64,000 nucleotides of DNA, taken from Duganella aquatilis (lineage in GTDB: Bacteria > Pseudomonadota > Gammaproteobacteria > Burkholderiales > Burkholderiaceae_D). Where the stretch lies: NCBI RefSeq assembly GCF_009674565.1, contig NZ_WKJL01000009.1, forward strand, positions 62,001 through 126,000, given 5' to 3'. Position numbers and translations under genes: made by a program. Under the pieces are notes generated by a model. That model was not told the origin of the DNA and did not search any database. It was given only the letters and a program-made list of their open reading frames with translations. Below are positions 18,901 through 28,577 of this stretch, piece after piece. The first letter of the stretch is position 1. Each line of letters starts with the position of its first letter.

Positions 18901-21009
18901 TTACGCCGCCAGTTTCGAGATGTCGGCCACGCGGTTCATCATCCCGTGCAGGGAGGACAGCAGCGCCAGACGGTTGTTGCGCAGGGCGACGTCTTCGGCC
19001 ATGACCATGACGTCGTTGAAGAAGGCGTCCACCTCTTCCTTCAGCTGGGCCAGGGTTTTCAGCGTGCCGGCGAAGTCGCCGTTGTTGAAGGCGGCGTCGA
19101 TTTCCGGCAGCACGCGCACCACGGCGGTGTTGAGGTTTTTCTCGGCGGCGTCCTGCAGCAGCGAGACGTTGACGCCTTGTTCGCCGACGGCGGCCAGGGC
19201 TTCCTCGTTCTTCTTCAGGATGTTGGTGATGCGCTTGTTGGCGGCCGCCAGCGAGGCCGATTCCGGCAGCGCGGCGAAGGCCTGCACCGCTTCCAGGCGC
19301 TGCACGATGTCGTCCAGGCGGTCCGGGTTCTGGGCCACCACGGCTTCGATCTCGTTGACCGAGAAGCCGCGCTCGCGCAGGATGCCGCGCAGGCGGTCGA
19401 ACATGAAGGTTGCGACGTCGGCCGACGGGTCTTTGAAGCCTTGCACGGACTTGAACAATTGCGCGGCATGCGACAGCAGGCTGCTGATCGACAGCGCCAA
19501 ACGCTTTTCGATCAGCATCCGCAGCACGCCCAGTGCGTGGCGGCGCAGCGCGAACGGATCCTTGTCGCCGGTCGGCGCCAGGCCGATGGCCCAGATGCCG
19601 ACCAGGGTTTCCAGCTTGTCGGCCAGCGCCACGGCGGTGCCGGTAACGGTGGTCGGCAGGGCGTCGCCGGCAAAGCGCGGTTGGTAGTGTTCCGACGCGG
19701 CCAGCGCCACATCTTCCGGTTCGCCGTCGTTGCGGGCGTAGTAGGTACCCATGATGCCTTGCAGCTCCGGGAACTCGCCGACCATCTCGGTGACCAGATC
19801 GGCCTTCGACAGCTTGGCCGCACGGATCGCCAGCGTGGCGTCGCCACCGATGGCGGTGGCGATGAAGCCGGCCAGCGCCGCAACGCGTTCGCCGCGCGCG
19901 CCTTGCGTGCCCAGTTTGTTGTGGTAGACGATCTTGTCCAGCAGCGGCAGGCGCGATTCCAGGGTCTTCTTCTTGTCCTGCTCGAAGAAGAACTTGGCGT
20001 CGGACAGGCGCGGACGCACCACGCGCTCATTGCCGTCGATGATGGCGGTCGGCGTGTCGGTGGCGATGTTGGAGACGATCAGGAAGCGCGAGCGCAGCTT
20101 GCCGTTGGTGTCGGTCAGCGCGAAATACTTTTGATTGGTCTGCATGGTGAGGATCAGGCATTCCTGCGGCACGGCCAGGAATTCTTCCTCGAACTTGCAT
20201 TCGTAGACCACCGGCCATTCGACCAGCGCGGACACTTCGTCCAGCAGCGCTTCCGGCATCAGCACCAGGTCGGCGCCGGCTTTTGCCAGCAGGTCGGCGC
20301 GGATCTGTTCCTTGCGCTGTTCGACGCTGGCCAGCACCTTGCCTTCGCTTGCCAGCGTGGCGGCGTAGACATCGGCGTTGGCGATGGTGACGGCGCGCTG
20401 GCCCGGCGCGGTCAGGAAGCGGTGGCCTTCGGTGACGTTCGATGCGGTCAGACCCAGCAGGGTCAGTGGCAGCACGGTGTCGCCATGCAGCGCGATCAGC
20501 GCGTGGGCCGGGCGCACGAACTGCACGGTGGCGCCGTCCGGACGCTGGTAGCTCATCACTTTAGGAATCGGCAGCTTGGCGACCGATTCTTCCAGCGCCA
20601 TTTGCAGGCCGGCTTGCAGCGCGCTGCCGGCGGCGGTGTAGGTGTAGAAGAAGCTTTCGGCCTTGCCGTCCTGCGCGCGCTCCAGATCGGCCACGGTCAG
20701 GTTGGGGAAGCCCAGCGCGGCCAGTTTCTTGGCCAGCGGCGGCGTGCCGTTGCCGGCGGCGTCCAGCGCCACCGAGACCGGCAGCACTTTTTCGCGGATC
20801 GATTTGTCCGGCGACACGGCGCGCACCTTGGTGATGGCGACGGCCAGGCGGCGCGGCGTGGCGTAGGCGGTGGCGACGCTGTCGGCTTCCAGGAAGTCGC
20901 GCGATTTCAGGCCGTTGACGATGCCGTCCGCGAAAGCCTTGCCCAGTTTGGCGAGCGCCTTCGGCGGCAGTTCTTCGGTCAGCAGTTCGATGAGCAGAGT
21001 TTGAGTCAT
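18901..21009 (-). CDS. glyS: Glycyl-tRNA synthetase beta subunit
   Basis: The large subunit of the bacterial alpha2beta2 glycyl-tRNA synthetase, 702 residues, which is normal. It begins [16 protein letters not shown], the usual GlyS N-terminus. It contains the HD-like core and, near the C-terminus, [22 protein letters not shown], the conserved end of the family with its anticodon-binding helical domain. It is encoded 14 bases after glyQ on the same strand, and both are needed for an active enzyme. Confidence 0.97.
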   Translation of the reverse strand: MTQTLLIELLTEELPPKALAKLGKAFADGIVNGLKSRDFLEADSVATAYATPRRLAVAITKVRAVSPDKSIREKVLPVSVALDAAGNGTPPLAKKLAALGFPNLTVADLERAQDGKAESFFYTYTAAGSALQAGLQMALEESVAKLPIPKVMSYQRPDGATVQFVRPAHALIALHGDTVLPLTLLGLTASNVTEGHRFLTAPGQRAVTIANADVYAATLASEGKVLASVEQRKEQIRADLLAKAGADLVLMPEALLDEVSALVEWPVVYECKFEEEFLAVPQECLILTMQTNQKYFALTDTNGKLRSRFLIVSNIATDTPTAIIDGNERVVRPRLSDAKFFFEQDKKKTLESRLPLLDKIVYHNKLGTQGARGERVAALAGFIATAIGGDATLAIRAAKLSKADLVTEMVGEFPELQGIMGTYYARNDGEPEDVALAASEHYQPRFAGDALPTTVTGTAVALADKLETLVGIWAIGLAPTGDKDPFALRRHALGVLRMLIEKRLALSISSLLSHAAQLFKSVQGFKDPSADVATFMFDRLRGILRERGFSVNEIEAVVAQNPDRLDDIVQRLEAVQAFAALPESASLAAANKRITNILKKNEEALAAVGEQGVNVSLLQDAAEKNLNTAVVRVLPEIDAAFNNGDFAGTLKTLAQLKEEVDAFFNDVMVMAEDVALRNNRLALLSSLHGMMNRVADISKLAA

Positions 21010-21023
21010 ATCGTTTATATCGT

Positions 21024-21935
21024 TTATTCAGCAGCTGCGGTTTTTGGCGCCATCGGGAAACCGAGGCGCTCGCGCGAGTCGTAGTAGGCTTGGGCGACCA
21101 GGCGCGACAGGGCGCGCACACGGCCGATGTAGGCGGCGCGTTCGGTCACCGAAATGGCGCCGCGCGCGTCCAGCAGGTTGAAGCTGTGCGAGGCCTTCAT
21201 GATCTGCTCATAGGCAGGCAGCGTCAGTTGCGCTTCGATCAGGCGCTTGGCTTCCGATTCGTGGTTGTTAAACTGCGAGAACAGCAGCTTGGTGTTCGAG
21301 TGTTCGAAGTTATAGGCCGACTGCTCCACCTCGTTTTGGTGGAACACGTCGCCGTATTTCAGCGTTTTCGTTTCACCGTTTTCTTCCCAGGTGGTCCACA
21401 CCAGGTCATACATGTTTTCCACGCCCTGCAGGTACATGGCCAGACGCTCGACGCCGTAGGTGATCTCACCCAGCACCGGTTTGCAATCCAGGCCGCCGAC
21501 CTGCTGGAAGTAGGTGAACTGCGTCACCTCCATGCCGTTCAGCCAGACTTCCCAACCCAGGCCCCAGGCGCCCAGCGTCGGCGATTCCCAGTCGTCTTCG
21601 ACGAAACGGACATCGTTCTGCTTCAGGTCCAGGCCCAGCGCCTCCAGCGAACCCAGATACAGGTCGAGGATGTTTTCCGGCGCCGGCTTCATCACCACCT
21701 GGTACTGGTAGTAGTGCTGGCCGCGGTTCGGATTCTCGCCATAGCGGCCGTCTTTCGGACGGCGCGACGGCTGCACGTAGGCGGCGCGCCAAGGCTCAGG
21801 GCCGATCGCGCGCAGGAAGGTGCCGGTGTGGAAGGTGCCGGCGCCCACTTCCATGTCGTATGGCTGGAGCAGGGCGCAGCCTTGCTTGTCCCAGTAGGTT
21901 TGCAAGGTCAGGATAATTTGTTGAAATGTCAGCAT
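21024..21935 (-). CDS. glyQ: Glycyl-tRNA synthetase alpha subunit
   Basis: The catalytic class II subunit of glycyl-tRNA synthetase, 303 residues. The N-terminus [20 protein letters not shown] and the following [19 protein letters not shown] are signatures of GlyQ, and [19 protein letters not shown] is the motif 2 region. It works as a complex with GlyS, encoded next. It lies downstream of lnt across an 81-base gap with no clear terminator. Confidence 0.97.
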   Translation of the reverse strand: MLTFQQIILTLQTYWDKQGCALLQPYDMEVGAGTFHTGTFLRAIGPEPWRAAYVQPSRRPKDGRYGENPNRGQHYYQYQVVMKPAPENILDLYLGSLEALGLDLKQNDVRFVEDDWESPTLGAWGLGWEVWLNGMEVTQFTYFQQVGGLDCKPVLGEITYGVERLAMYLQGVENMYDLVWTTWEENGETKTLKYGDVFHQNEVEQSAYNFEHSNTKLLFSQFNNHESEAKRLIEAQLTLPAYEQIMKASHSFNLLDARGAISVTERAAYIGRVRALSRLVAQAYYDSRERLGFPMAPKTAAAE

Positions 21936-22016
21936 CTTGTGATCGTCGGTGGCGCGCCCGGGCAGGGGCCGGCGGGCGCGCGGTTGCAGTTTCGCTAAAG
22001 GGATGATTTTAGCGGG

Positions 22017-23585
22017 TTAAGCGGTTTTTGGCTGATTTTTTGCGCGGCGCGTCAAAAACCAGGCACCCGCCAGTGACAGCGCGGCCAGCACCAGGAACAG
22101 CTTGTTCCCCCAGATGATATAGGGTGTGCTGCCGGCCATGCCCTGCACCGTGGCGGCCAGCGTGCCGAAGGTGTTGGCCGGCAGCTGCTGCACCACCTTG
22201 CCTTCGCCATTGATGATGGCGGTGGCTCCGGTATTGGTCGCCCGCAGCATCGGACGGCCGGTTTCCAGGCTGCGCATCTGCGAGATCTGCAAATGCTGCG
22301 GAATGGCGATGGTGTCGCCGAACCAGGCCAGGTTGGAGATGTTGAGCAGCAGCGTGGCCGGTTTCTGGTCCTGCGCCGGGTGGTTCAGCTGCTGTGCGAT
22401 TTCTTCGCCGAACAAGTCTTCGTAGCAGATGTTGGGCAGCACGCGCTGGTCCTTGATCGGGAACGCCGGCTGGACGTCGCGGCCGCTGGTCTGGTCGCCG
22501 AGCGGAATCGACATCAGGTTGACGAACCAGCGGAAGCCGTAGGGAATGAATTCGCCGTACGGCACCAGGTGGTGCTTGTCGTAGCGGTAGTAGCTGGCGC
22601 CGTTGGCGGCGATGCCGATGGCGCTGTTGAAATAGGCGGTCTGGCTGTCGGCCAGCGGGATGCCGAGGATCAGGTTGCTGTTGGTCCGGTGCATGAACTG
22701 CGCCAGGCCCGGCAGGTAATCCGGCGGCAGCTGCTGCGGCAGCATGACGATGGCGGTTTCCGGCGTGGCGATCAGGTCGGCCGGCGCGGCGGTGATGGCG
22801 TCCTGGTACAGCTTGAGGGCGGACAGCACGCGGGCGCCGTTGAACTTCTCATCCTGCGGGATATTCCCCTGCAGCAGGCGCACCGAGATCGGCTGGCCTT
22901 CCGGATGGGTCCAGTGCAGGAAGCTGAGGCCGACGCCGGCCACGCCGATGGCCACCGCCAGCCCGGCCGCGCGCAGGCGCGTCCGGTGCAGCAGCAGCAG
23001 CAGGGCGCCGGCGATGATCGCGGCCAGCCAGCCCAGGCCGTACATGCCGATCACCGGCGCAAAGCCGGCCAGCGGGCCGTGGTTGTGGGCGTAGCCGGAG
23101 GCCAGCCACGGGAAACCGGTGAACAGCCAGCCGCGCAGCCATTCGAACAGCGACCACATGGCCGGGAACACCAGCAGGTTGGCGGCCGGCAGCGGCAGCG
23201 ACCAGCGCTTGCGCAGCCACCAGGCGCCGCCCATCGCCAGCGCGCCGTAGACGCCCATGGCGGCGCCCAGCAGCAGCACCGCCAGCGCCGCCAGCGGCGC
23301 CGGCATGGCGCCGTAGGTATGCATCGAGACGTACAGCCAGTGGATGCCGGCGGCGGTCCAGCCGGCCACGAAGGCCCAGCCGATCAGCGCGGCGGCCTTG
23401 ACGCTGGTGCTGCGCAGGACCTGGTAGAACAGCGTGGCCAGGCCGAGGATCTCCAGCGGCCACCAGCCGAACGGCGCGAAGGCGAACACGCACAGCGCGC
23501 CCGCCACGCCGGTGATGATCATCCGGCCTGGGGTCGAGCGTTGCGGCTTGGGGGGATCGTTGGGATTTGCGCGGCGAAAGCGCAT
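22017..23585 (-). CDS. lnt: Apolipoprotein N-acyltransferase
   Basis: Adds the third acyl chain to the N-terminal Cys of lipoproteins in the inner membrane. It is 522 residues. Several membrane segments occupy the first half and a nitrilase-fold periplasmic domain the second. The catalytic triad is visible: Glu in IATPETAIVMLP, Lys in YDKHHLVPYGEFIPYG, and Cys in LPNICYEDLFGE. A final membrane segment lies near the C-terminus. It overlaps the corC stop by one base, preserving the ybeZ-ybeY-corC-lnt order. Confidence 0.95.
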   Translation of the reverse strand: MRFRRANPNDPPKPQRSTPGRMIITGVAGALCVFAFAPFGWWPLEILGLATLFYQVLRSTSVKAAALIGWAFVAGWTAAGIHWLYVSMHTYGAMPAPLAALAVLLLGAAMGVYGALAMGGAWWLRKRWSLPLPAANLLVFPAMWSLFEWLRGWLFTGFPWLASGYAHNHGPLAGFAPVIGMYGLGWLAAIIAGALLLLLHRTRLRAAGLAVAIGVAGVGLSFLHWTHPEGQPISVRLLQGNIPQDEKFNGARVLSALKLYQDAITAAPADLIATPETAIVMLPQQLPPDYLPGLAQFMHRTNSNLILGIPLADSQTAYFNSAIGIAANGASYYRYDKHHLVPYGEFIPYGFRWFVNLMSIPLGDQTSGRDVQPAFPIKDQRVLPNICYEDLFGEEIAQQLNHPAQDQKPATLLLNISNLAWFGDTIAIPQHLQISQMRSLETGRPMLRATNTGATAIINGEGKVVQQLPANTFGTLAATVQGMAGSTPYIIWGNKLFLVLAALSLAGAWFLTRRAKNQPKTA

Positions 23586-24472
23586 TATGCGTCGTCGTCC
23601 TGGTCGGCCGGGGCCGGCGGCAGTTTTTCCACCGTCAGCACGTGGATCTGGCGGGCGTCGGCGCGCAGCACTTCAAAGCGCAGGCCTTCGAAATCGAAGG
23701 TGTCGCCCTTGTGCGGCATGCGGCCGAGGTGCTTGGCGACCAGGCCGCCGATGGTGTCGACATCGTCGTCCGGCAGCGCGGTGGCCAGCTCTTCGTTGAA
23801 CTGTTCGATCTCGGTCAGCGCCTTGACGCGCCAGCGCGGGCCGTGCTGGCCTTCGCGGATCGACAGGATGTTGTCTTCCTCTTCGTCGAAATCGTACTCG
23901 TCCTCGATGTCGCCGACGATCTGTTCCAGCACGTCCTCGATGGTGATCAGGCCGGCGACGCCGCTGTATTCATCGACCACGATCGCCATGTGGTTGTGGT
24001 TGGCGCGGAAGTCGCGCAGCAGCACGTTCAGGCGTTTCGATTCCGGGATGAAGATGGCCGGGCGCAGCATGTCGCGCACGTCGAACGATTCTTCGGCGTA
24101 GTAGCGCAGCAGGTCTTTGGCCAGCAGGATGCCGATCACCTTGTCGCGTTCGCCTTCGATGGCGGGGAAGCGGGAGTGGGCGGTTTCCAGCACCAGCGGC
24201 ATCCATTCCTCGATCGGCTTGGAGATGTCGATGACATCCATTTGCGAGCGGGGAATCATGATGTCACGGGCGGACAGGTCGGACACCTGGAACACGCCTT
24301 CGATCATCGACAGGGCGTCGGCGTCGATCAGGTTGCGTTCGTGGGCGTCATGCAGGACTTCGAGCAGCTCCGATCGGTTCTCGGGCTCGGGGGAAATCAG
24401 GGCGGTCAGCCGTTCAAACAGCGACCTGTGGGGTTTAGCGTCAGTCTTGACGCTACTAGAGTGCTCTTGCAT
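23585..24472 (-). CDS. corC: CorC/HlyC-type CBS-domain transporter-associated protein
   Basis: A 295-residue cytoplasmic protein of the YbeX/CorC family linked to magnesium or cobalt efflux and ribosome homeostasis. Two CBS repeats follow the ARDIMIPRSQMDVID start, and ending in GVAGLITIEDVLEQIVGDIEDEYD is the normal hallmark. A C-terminal CorC_HlyC domain follows, with WRVKALTEIEQFNEEL. There are no transmembrane segments, so it is the short YbeX-type and not the membrane MgpA/CorB type. It lies between ybeY and lnt. Confidence 0.92.
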   Translation of the reverse strand: MQEHSSSVKTDAKPHRSLFERLTALISPEPENRSELLEVLHDAHERNLIDADALSMIEGVFQVSDLSARDIMIPRSQMDVIDISKPIEEWMPLVLETAHSRFPAIEGERDKVIGILLAKDLLRYYAEESFDVRDMLRPAIFIPESKRLNVLLRDFRANHNHMAIVVDEYSGVAGLITIEDVLEQIVGDIEDEYDFDEEEDNILSIREGQHGPRWRVKALTEIEQFNEELATALPDDDVDTIGGLVAKHLGRMPHKGDTFDFEGLRFEVLRADARQIHVLTVEKLPPAPADQDDDA

Positions 24473-24509
24473 AGGAGGCGTGAGCCATTGTTTTGAAGGG
24501 GTATAGGAT

Positions 24510-24523
24510 ACACCAATTGGTGT
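24510..24523. repeat. Perfect 14-base palindrome in the ybeY-corC gap
   Basis: ACACCAATTGGTGT is its own reverse complement. It lies in the 91-base gap between ybeY and corC, the only sizeable gap inside the phoH-lnt operon. Next to it, AGGACTG at 24527-24533 and a CAGCCCT-type segment near 24550 can form a weak imperfect hairpin. It could be an operator for an internal promoter or an mRNA structure. Nothing else supports either reading. Confidence 0.5.
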
Positions 24524-24563
24524 GACAGGACTGCTTTTGTCAAAAAGACAGCCCTATCTTACA

Positions 24564-25031
24564 TCAATCCGCGTAAGGATCGGCGTACCCGAGGGTGGCC
24601 AGGATGTCGGTTTCGATGCCTTCCATTTCGGTGGCTTCCTCGTCGTCCATGTGGTCGTAGCCCTGGGCGTGCAGCACGCCGTGGACGATCAGGTGGGCGG
24701 TGTGTTCTTCCACGGTTTTCTTTTGCTCGGCCGCTTCCTGCTCCAGCACGTCGGTGCAGAGGATGATGTCGGCCTGGGTCGGCGCGTCGTCCGGCAGTTC
24801 TTCCTCGCCTTCGTTGTAGGCGAAGGTCAGGACGTTGGTGGCGTAATCCTTGCCGCGGTATTCGCGGTTCAGCGCCTGGCCTTCGGCGGCGTCGACGAAG
24901 CGGATGGTCAGCTCGGCCGGCGCGAACAGCGCGGCCTGGATCCACTTGCGTATCATCGGACGGGTGATGCTTTCCTGCAGGCGCGGATCGGCGTATTGCA
25001 CCGACAGCGTCAGTTTATTTTTTGCGGACAT
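24564..25031 (-). CDS. ybeY: Endoribonuclease YbeY (rRNA maturation factor)
   Basis: A 155-residue zinc endoribonuclease needed for 16S rRNA 3'-end maturation and ribosome quality control. The zinc motif H-x3-H-x5-H is complete in [15 protein letters not shown]. The upstream conserved segment [16 protein letters not shown] is also present. Its start overlaps the phoH 3' end by 17 bases, so the two are translationally coupled, as in many proteobacteria. Confidence 0.95.
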   Translation of the reverse strand: MSAKNKLTLSVQYADPRLQESITRPMIRKWIQAALFAPAELTIRFVDAAEGQALNREYRGKDYATNVLTFAYNEGEEELPDDAPTQADIILCTDVLEQEAAEQKKTVEEHTAHLIVHGVLHAQGYDHMDDEEATEMEGIETDILATLGYADPYAD

Positions 25032-26118
25032 TTTTCAGGGCGGTGGCTTTGAGGAGCGGAGCGATTTCCGCTTCGTGGTTGTGGGCGGTTTCGTAAGCGT
25101 CGACGATGCGCGCCACCAGCGGGTGGCGCACCACGTCTTCGCTGTTGAAGTGGCTGAAGGCGATGCCGCGCACTTCCTTCAGCACCTGGATGGCGTCCAC
25201 CAGGCCGCTCTTCTGGCTCTTGTGCAGGTCGACCTGGGTGATGTCGCCGGTGATCACGGCCTTGCTGCCGAAGCCGATCCGGGTCAGGAACATCTTCATC
25301 TGCTCGACGGTGGTGTTCTGCGCCTCGTCCAGGATGACGAAGGCGTGGTTCAGCGTGCGGCCGCGCATATAAGCCAGCGGGGCGATTTCAATCACCTGCT
25401 TTTCGAACATTTTCTGCGTGCGGTCGAAGCCCAGCAGGTCGTACAGCGCGTCGTACAGCGGACGCAGGTACGGGTCGACCTTTTGCGACATGTCGCCCGG
25501 CAGGAAGCCCAGGCGTTCGCCTGCCTCCACCGCCGGCCGGGTCAGGATGATGCGCTTGACGGCGTCGCGTTCCAGCGCATCCACCGCGCAGGCCACGGCC
25601 AGGTAGGTCTTGCCGGTGCCGGCCGGACCGACGCCGAAGCTGATGTCGTGTTCGAGGATGTTGCGCAGGTAGCGGATCTGGTGCGGTGTGCGGCCGCGCA
25701 GGTCGGCGCGGCGCGTCTTCAGCACCGGGCTGTTGATCTCGATGTCCGTGGCCGGCACGGTTTCCACCTTGCGCGGCTTGGCGGCCGGACGCGGCGCTTC
25801 GCCTTCCAACGCCGGCGTCTCGGCCAGCGGCAGGCCGGCGTGCATGCTGGCGCGCTGTTCGACCAGCGCCAGTTGCACTTCCTCGATCGGCACGATCTTG
25901 TTGGCGATGGCGTAGAAGTGGTCGAGGATCTCGACCGCGCGCTCGGCGTTGTGGCCGCTGACGATGAACTTTTCGCCGCGGCGGAAAATGGTCACGTCCA
26001 GCGCGGCGGAAATCTGGCGCAGGTTTTCGTCGAGCGGGCCGCACAAATGGGCCAGGCGCGCGTTATCGAGCGGCTCGGGGACGAAGTAATGCGGCTGGAC
26101 TGGAGTTTTGGTTTTCAA
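25015..26118 (-). CDS. PhoH-like ATPase YbeZ
   Basis: A 367-residue PhoH-family P-loop ATPase thought to act with YbeY in RNA metabolism. The Walker A is [11 protein letters not shown] and the Walker B region is [24 protein letters not shown]-like N-terminal part precedes the core, and [10 protein letters not shown] is the sensor-like motif. It is the first gene of the minus-strand phoH-ybeY-corC-lnt series. The miaB gene often found upstream is absent here; instead a small plus-strand gene starts about 110 bases away. Confidence 0.92.
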   Translation of the reverse strand: MKTKTPVQPHYFVPEPLDNARLAHLCGPLDENLRQISAALDVTIFRRGEKFIVSGHNAERAVEILDHFYAIANKIVPIEEVQLALVEQRASMHAGLPLAETPALEGEAPRPAAKPRKVETVPATDIEINSPVLKTRRADLRGRTPHQIRYLRNILEHDISFGVGPAGTGKTYLAVACAVDALERDAVKRIILTRPAVEAGERLGFLPGDMSQKVDPYLRPLYDALYDLLGFDRTQKMFEKQVIEIAPLAYMRGRTLNHAFVILDEAQNTTVEQMKMFLTRIGFGSKAVITGDITQVDLHKSQKSGLVDAIQVLKEVRGIAFSHFNSEDVVRHPLVARIVDAYETAHNHEAEIAPLLKATALKNVRKK

Positions 26119-26225
26119 TGGAATGCTTTGCGAGAGAAGGCCGTGCGGGACGGCACAGGCGCTAGTTTATCGTATTTGCCGCAAGCGGAACTTGATTTTG
26201 CTTGCCGTTGCGCTACAGTGGAGTC

Positions 26226-26549
26226 ATGGCAATTAATGTTACTTCCACTTCCAACGCGAATCCCGTGCAGCTGAACCTGCGGGAAACCCGCGCCAACCGC
26301 GCCGAGCAGCGCAGCGAGCAGACGGCGGACACGCGTCGTGCCGAGCAGGCCAACCGCGCCGAGAAGGATGGCGCCGCCCTCAAGCAGCGCGTCAGGGAAA
26401 ACACCGACGCCAGCCGCACCGAGGCGCGCAACAACGACGCCGCGGCCGCCGCCGACCGCCGCGCGGTCCAGCAAGCCGACAAAAAAGCCGACACCCAGCG
26501 CCGCGACAACGAAAAAACGCTGGGCCGCAACATCGACACCACCGCCTGA
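26226..26549 (+). CDS. Small charged, Ala/Arg/Glu-rich protein of unknown function
   Basis: I do not recognise this 107-residue protein. From the ATG at 26226 (MAINVTSTSNANPVQLNLRE) it becomes almost entirely charged. RAEQ-like words recur (NRAEQRSEQ, RRAEQANRAEK), it is rich in Ala, Arg, Asp and Glu, and it has no Cys, Trp or Phe. It is probably a disordered protein or a single long helix. No signal peptide or membrane segment is visible. It is divergent from phoH and ends ten bases before the perfect palindrome at 26560. Codon use looks native, so I take it as a real gene, but only homology or proteomics can confirm that. Confidence 0.6.
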   Translation: MAINVTSTSNANPVQLNLRETRANRAEQRSEQTADTRRAEQANRAEKDGAALKQRVRENTDASRTEARNNDAAAAADRRAVQQADKKADTQRRDNEKTLGRNIDTTA

Positions 26550-26559
26550 TTCCCCCCTC

Positions 26560-26629
26560 AACCGGGGTCAGTGCCGACATTCGGACATTTCGCGCGCGAA
26601 ATGTCCGAATGTCGGCACTGACCCCGGTT
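26560..26629. repeat. Perfect 70-base palindrome; CCGGGGTCAG-bounded element 2
   Basis: Bases 26560-26594 and 26595-26629 are exact reverse complements with no spacer; the centre is CGCGCGCG. The ends read AACCGGGGTCAG and CTGACCCCGGTT. They match the outer CCGGGGTCAG of the element at 10053-10144, but the cores of the two are unrelated. It lies ten bases after the small charged gene. A terminator role is possible, since the right flank has TTT. The shared boundary with a variable core suggests a dispersed palindromic family instead of two independent terminators. Confidence 0.95.
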
Positions 26630-26870
26630 TTGCGCTGTAAAGCTGAACTTGCTTTGTGTAACAGTTTCCTACAAGTTCTTGCGTGCGACACCCTCCGGTC
26701 CCATGTGATGAAATAGCATTGTTGCTAAGGTTTCTAGCCACTGATTGATGTCAAACAATCTTAGCCCGGTGCGCGCTGGTATCTTGCATGAATAGCAATC
26801 TGGAAGTCTAAGTTTTGCTTAAGTTCAAACCAGCACTATCTGTTCACCCCAACCAACGAGGAAAATCATC

Positions 26871-27209
26871 ATGGCACATCATGCTCTCGCTTCCCAGGAA
26901 AGCTACAACCCCAACCATCTGCTGGATATCTTGCTGGGCAAGATGCAGCTGAAGAACGATGCCGCACTGTCGCGCCTGCTGGAAGTGGCGCCGCCGGTGA
27001 TCAGCAAAATCCGTCACCACCGTCTGCCGGTCGGCGCTTCGCTGCTGATCCGCATGCATGAAGTGACCGGCATGAGCATCCGCGACCTGCGCGACCTGAT
27101 GGGCGACCGCCGCACCAAGTACCGCCTGTCCGACGCCCAGGGCCGTCCGAAGGCAGACGATCGTCCAGCAGCTGACAAGGCCCAGGCCGGAAACGTGGCG
27201 CATCATTAA
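26871..27209 (+). CDS. Small probable DNA-binding protein (Cro/C1-like helix-turn-helix)
   Basis: A 112-residue protein. The middle part, from NHLLDILLGKMQLKNDAALS through APPVISKIRHHRLPVGASLL to RMHEVTGMSIRDLRDLMGDR, has the spacing and hydrophobic pattern of a phage-repressor-like helix-turn-helix. The segment LLEVAPPVISKIRH is the putative recognition helix. The C-terminal 25 residues are charged and low-complexity, ending in HH. It is monocistronic with a 240-base upstream region, so it has its own promoter. Its target is unknown. The HTH call is from pattern only. Confidence 0.65.
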   Translation: MAHHALASQESYNPNHLLDILLGKMQLKNDAALSRLLEVAPPVISKIRHHRLPVGASLLIRMHEVTGMSIRDLRDLMGDRRTKYRLSDAQGRPKADDRPAADKAQAGNVAHH

Positions 27210-27271
27210 TGCGCGCCGCGCGCAAGCGCCTGCCGGTCCGGGTTTAAAACGCGTTCCGGCAGGCTGCCGCT

Positions 27272-28117
27272 TCAGGTCAGCAACACCATAGAGATCTCTT
27301 CATACTGCAGTTCCGTTTCGCGGAAAATTTGCAGATACACTTCTTCATCGAGGCCCAAGGCAGTCCAGGCCACGGTGGACACAGGCGGCACCAGGTCGTC
27401 CTGTACCTGCGCCAGATCGAGCGCATGCACGATAGCGTCGGCCACGTGAATGATGGCCGCAAGGAATCCCGCGCCCGGTGCTTCCGGGTCGTGATGGCCG
27501 CCGATGGCCAGCCGCATCGTGTCCGAGAAATTCCAGTGTTCCGCCAGTGCGAGGCCGGCGTCGACGTGATCGACGCCCAGCACGCTGCGCTCGGCCTCCA
27601 GCATGTAGCAGTCGTGCTGCTCGCGGTAGGCGATCGCTTCCGAGTAGTGATTCGGGAAGCAGGACACCAGCACCAGGCGGCCGATGTCGTGCAGCAGCCC
27701 CGCCGTGAAGGCGTAGTCCTGGTTGAAGCGCATCTGCCGCGCCAGCACCTTGGCGCAGGCGGCGGTGGCGATCGAGTGGCGCCAGAAGGCCTTGTGGTCG
27801 AAGCCGGGGCAGTGGCCCTCGGCAAAGCAGCCGGTGACGGCGGCCGCCGTGATCAGGTTGCGCGTGGTCTGGAACCCCAGGTAGGTGATCGCCTGCTGGA
27901 TGGTGGTCACCTTGACCTGCAGGCCATACAGCGACGAGTTGGCCAGGCGCAGCGTCTTGGCCGTCAGCGCCTGGTCGTAGCTGACCTTCTTGGCCAGCAC
28001 GGAAATGTCGACGTCTTCCTGGTCGATGCTGTTGAGCAGCTCCATCACCACCGCCGGCAGCGAGGGCAGGTCGTCCAGCGTGCGCACCACGTCGTCGTAG
28101 CTCAGCGTATTACTCAT
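27272..28117 (-). CDS. HDOD-domain signalling protein
   Basis: A 281-residue protein made almost entirely of an HDOD domain, the HD-related output domain found in bacterial regulatory networks. Recognisable segments are LPSLPAVVMELLNSID, then ITYLGFQTTRNLITAAA, then FTAGLLHDIGRLVLVS, the degenerate HD motif, and LGVDHVDAGLALAEHW. HDOD proteins usually lack hydrolase activity and act as adaptors. It overlaps the upstream small gene by eight bases. That operon is divergent from the sensor kinase gene. Confidence 0.88.
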   Translation of the reverse strand: MSNTLSYDDVVRTLDDLPSLPAVVMELLNSIDQEDVDISVLAKKVSYDQALTAKTLRLANSSLYGLQVKVTTIQQAITYLGFQTTRNLITAAAVTGCFAEGHCPGFDHKAFWRHSIATAACAKVLARQMRFNQDYAFTAGLLHDIGRLVLVSCFPNHYSEAIAYREQHDCYMLEAERSVLGVDHVDAGLALAEHWNFSDTMRLAIGGHHDPEAPGAGFLAAIIHVADAIVHALDLAQVQDDLVPPVSTVAWTALGLDEEVYLQIFRETELQYEEISMVLLT

Positions 28118-28457
28118 GTTCCGGCGTCTCCTCTACCCCCAGGCGGAAGTCGGTGACGAAGCGGCGCAGGGTGGCGGTGGCCCAGTCGCTGTCGCTGTCC
28201 GCATCGTTCTTGCGGAACAGGTGGGCGATGCGCGCCTCGTGGTGCTGCAAGGTGGCCGCCACCGCTTCCGGCGTCACTTCCGCCAGCGCGATCGGCAGCA
28301 CGGCGATGCCATGGCGCGGCATCAGCGCCAGCATGGCTTCGGTCAGCACCGCGCCTTGCGGCAGCAGCACATTGCCTTGCACATCGAGCAGCACGTCGGA
28401 CAGGACCATGCCCGGCCGCACCTCCGCCAGCGTCAGTTGATGATAGTTGCTTGCCAT
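28110..28457 (-). CDS. Small protein resembling the N-terminal domain found with HD-type signalling proteins
   Basis: A 115-residue soluble protein starting MASNYHQLTLAEVRPGMVLS. The segment VRPGMVLSDVLLDVQGNVLLPQG followed by ALTEAMLALMPRHGI resembles, in pattern, the short domain that often precedes HD-GYP or HDOD domains. Here it is encoded as a separate gene directly upstream of, and overlapping, the HDOD gene by eight bases, so the two products probably work together. I cannot assign a biochemical role. Positions above describe a motif split in two, not one continuous match. Confidence 0.7.
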   Translation of the reverse strand: MASNYHQLTLAEVRPGMVLSDVLLDVQGNVLLPQGAVLTEAMLALMPRHGIAVLPIALAEVTPEAVAATLQHHEARIAHLFRKNDADSDSDWATATLRRFVTDFRLGVEETPEHE

Positions 28458-28577
28458 GCGGCCTCCTGATTGCTTCTTGATCTATGTTTCCCGATCTTAC
28501 CATTGTCTTGCCAAGATGCAGCCCATACCGTACATTGGGGCGTTGCCGTCAAATCCGTGTTGTCGGGAGATCGCTCG

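Noticed and set aside
18331..21084. A 917-residue plus-strand open frame
   Set aside because: It is antisense to gmhB and glyS, with the low-complexity composition of a shadow frame.
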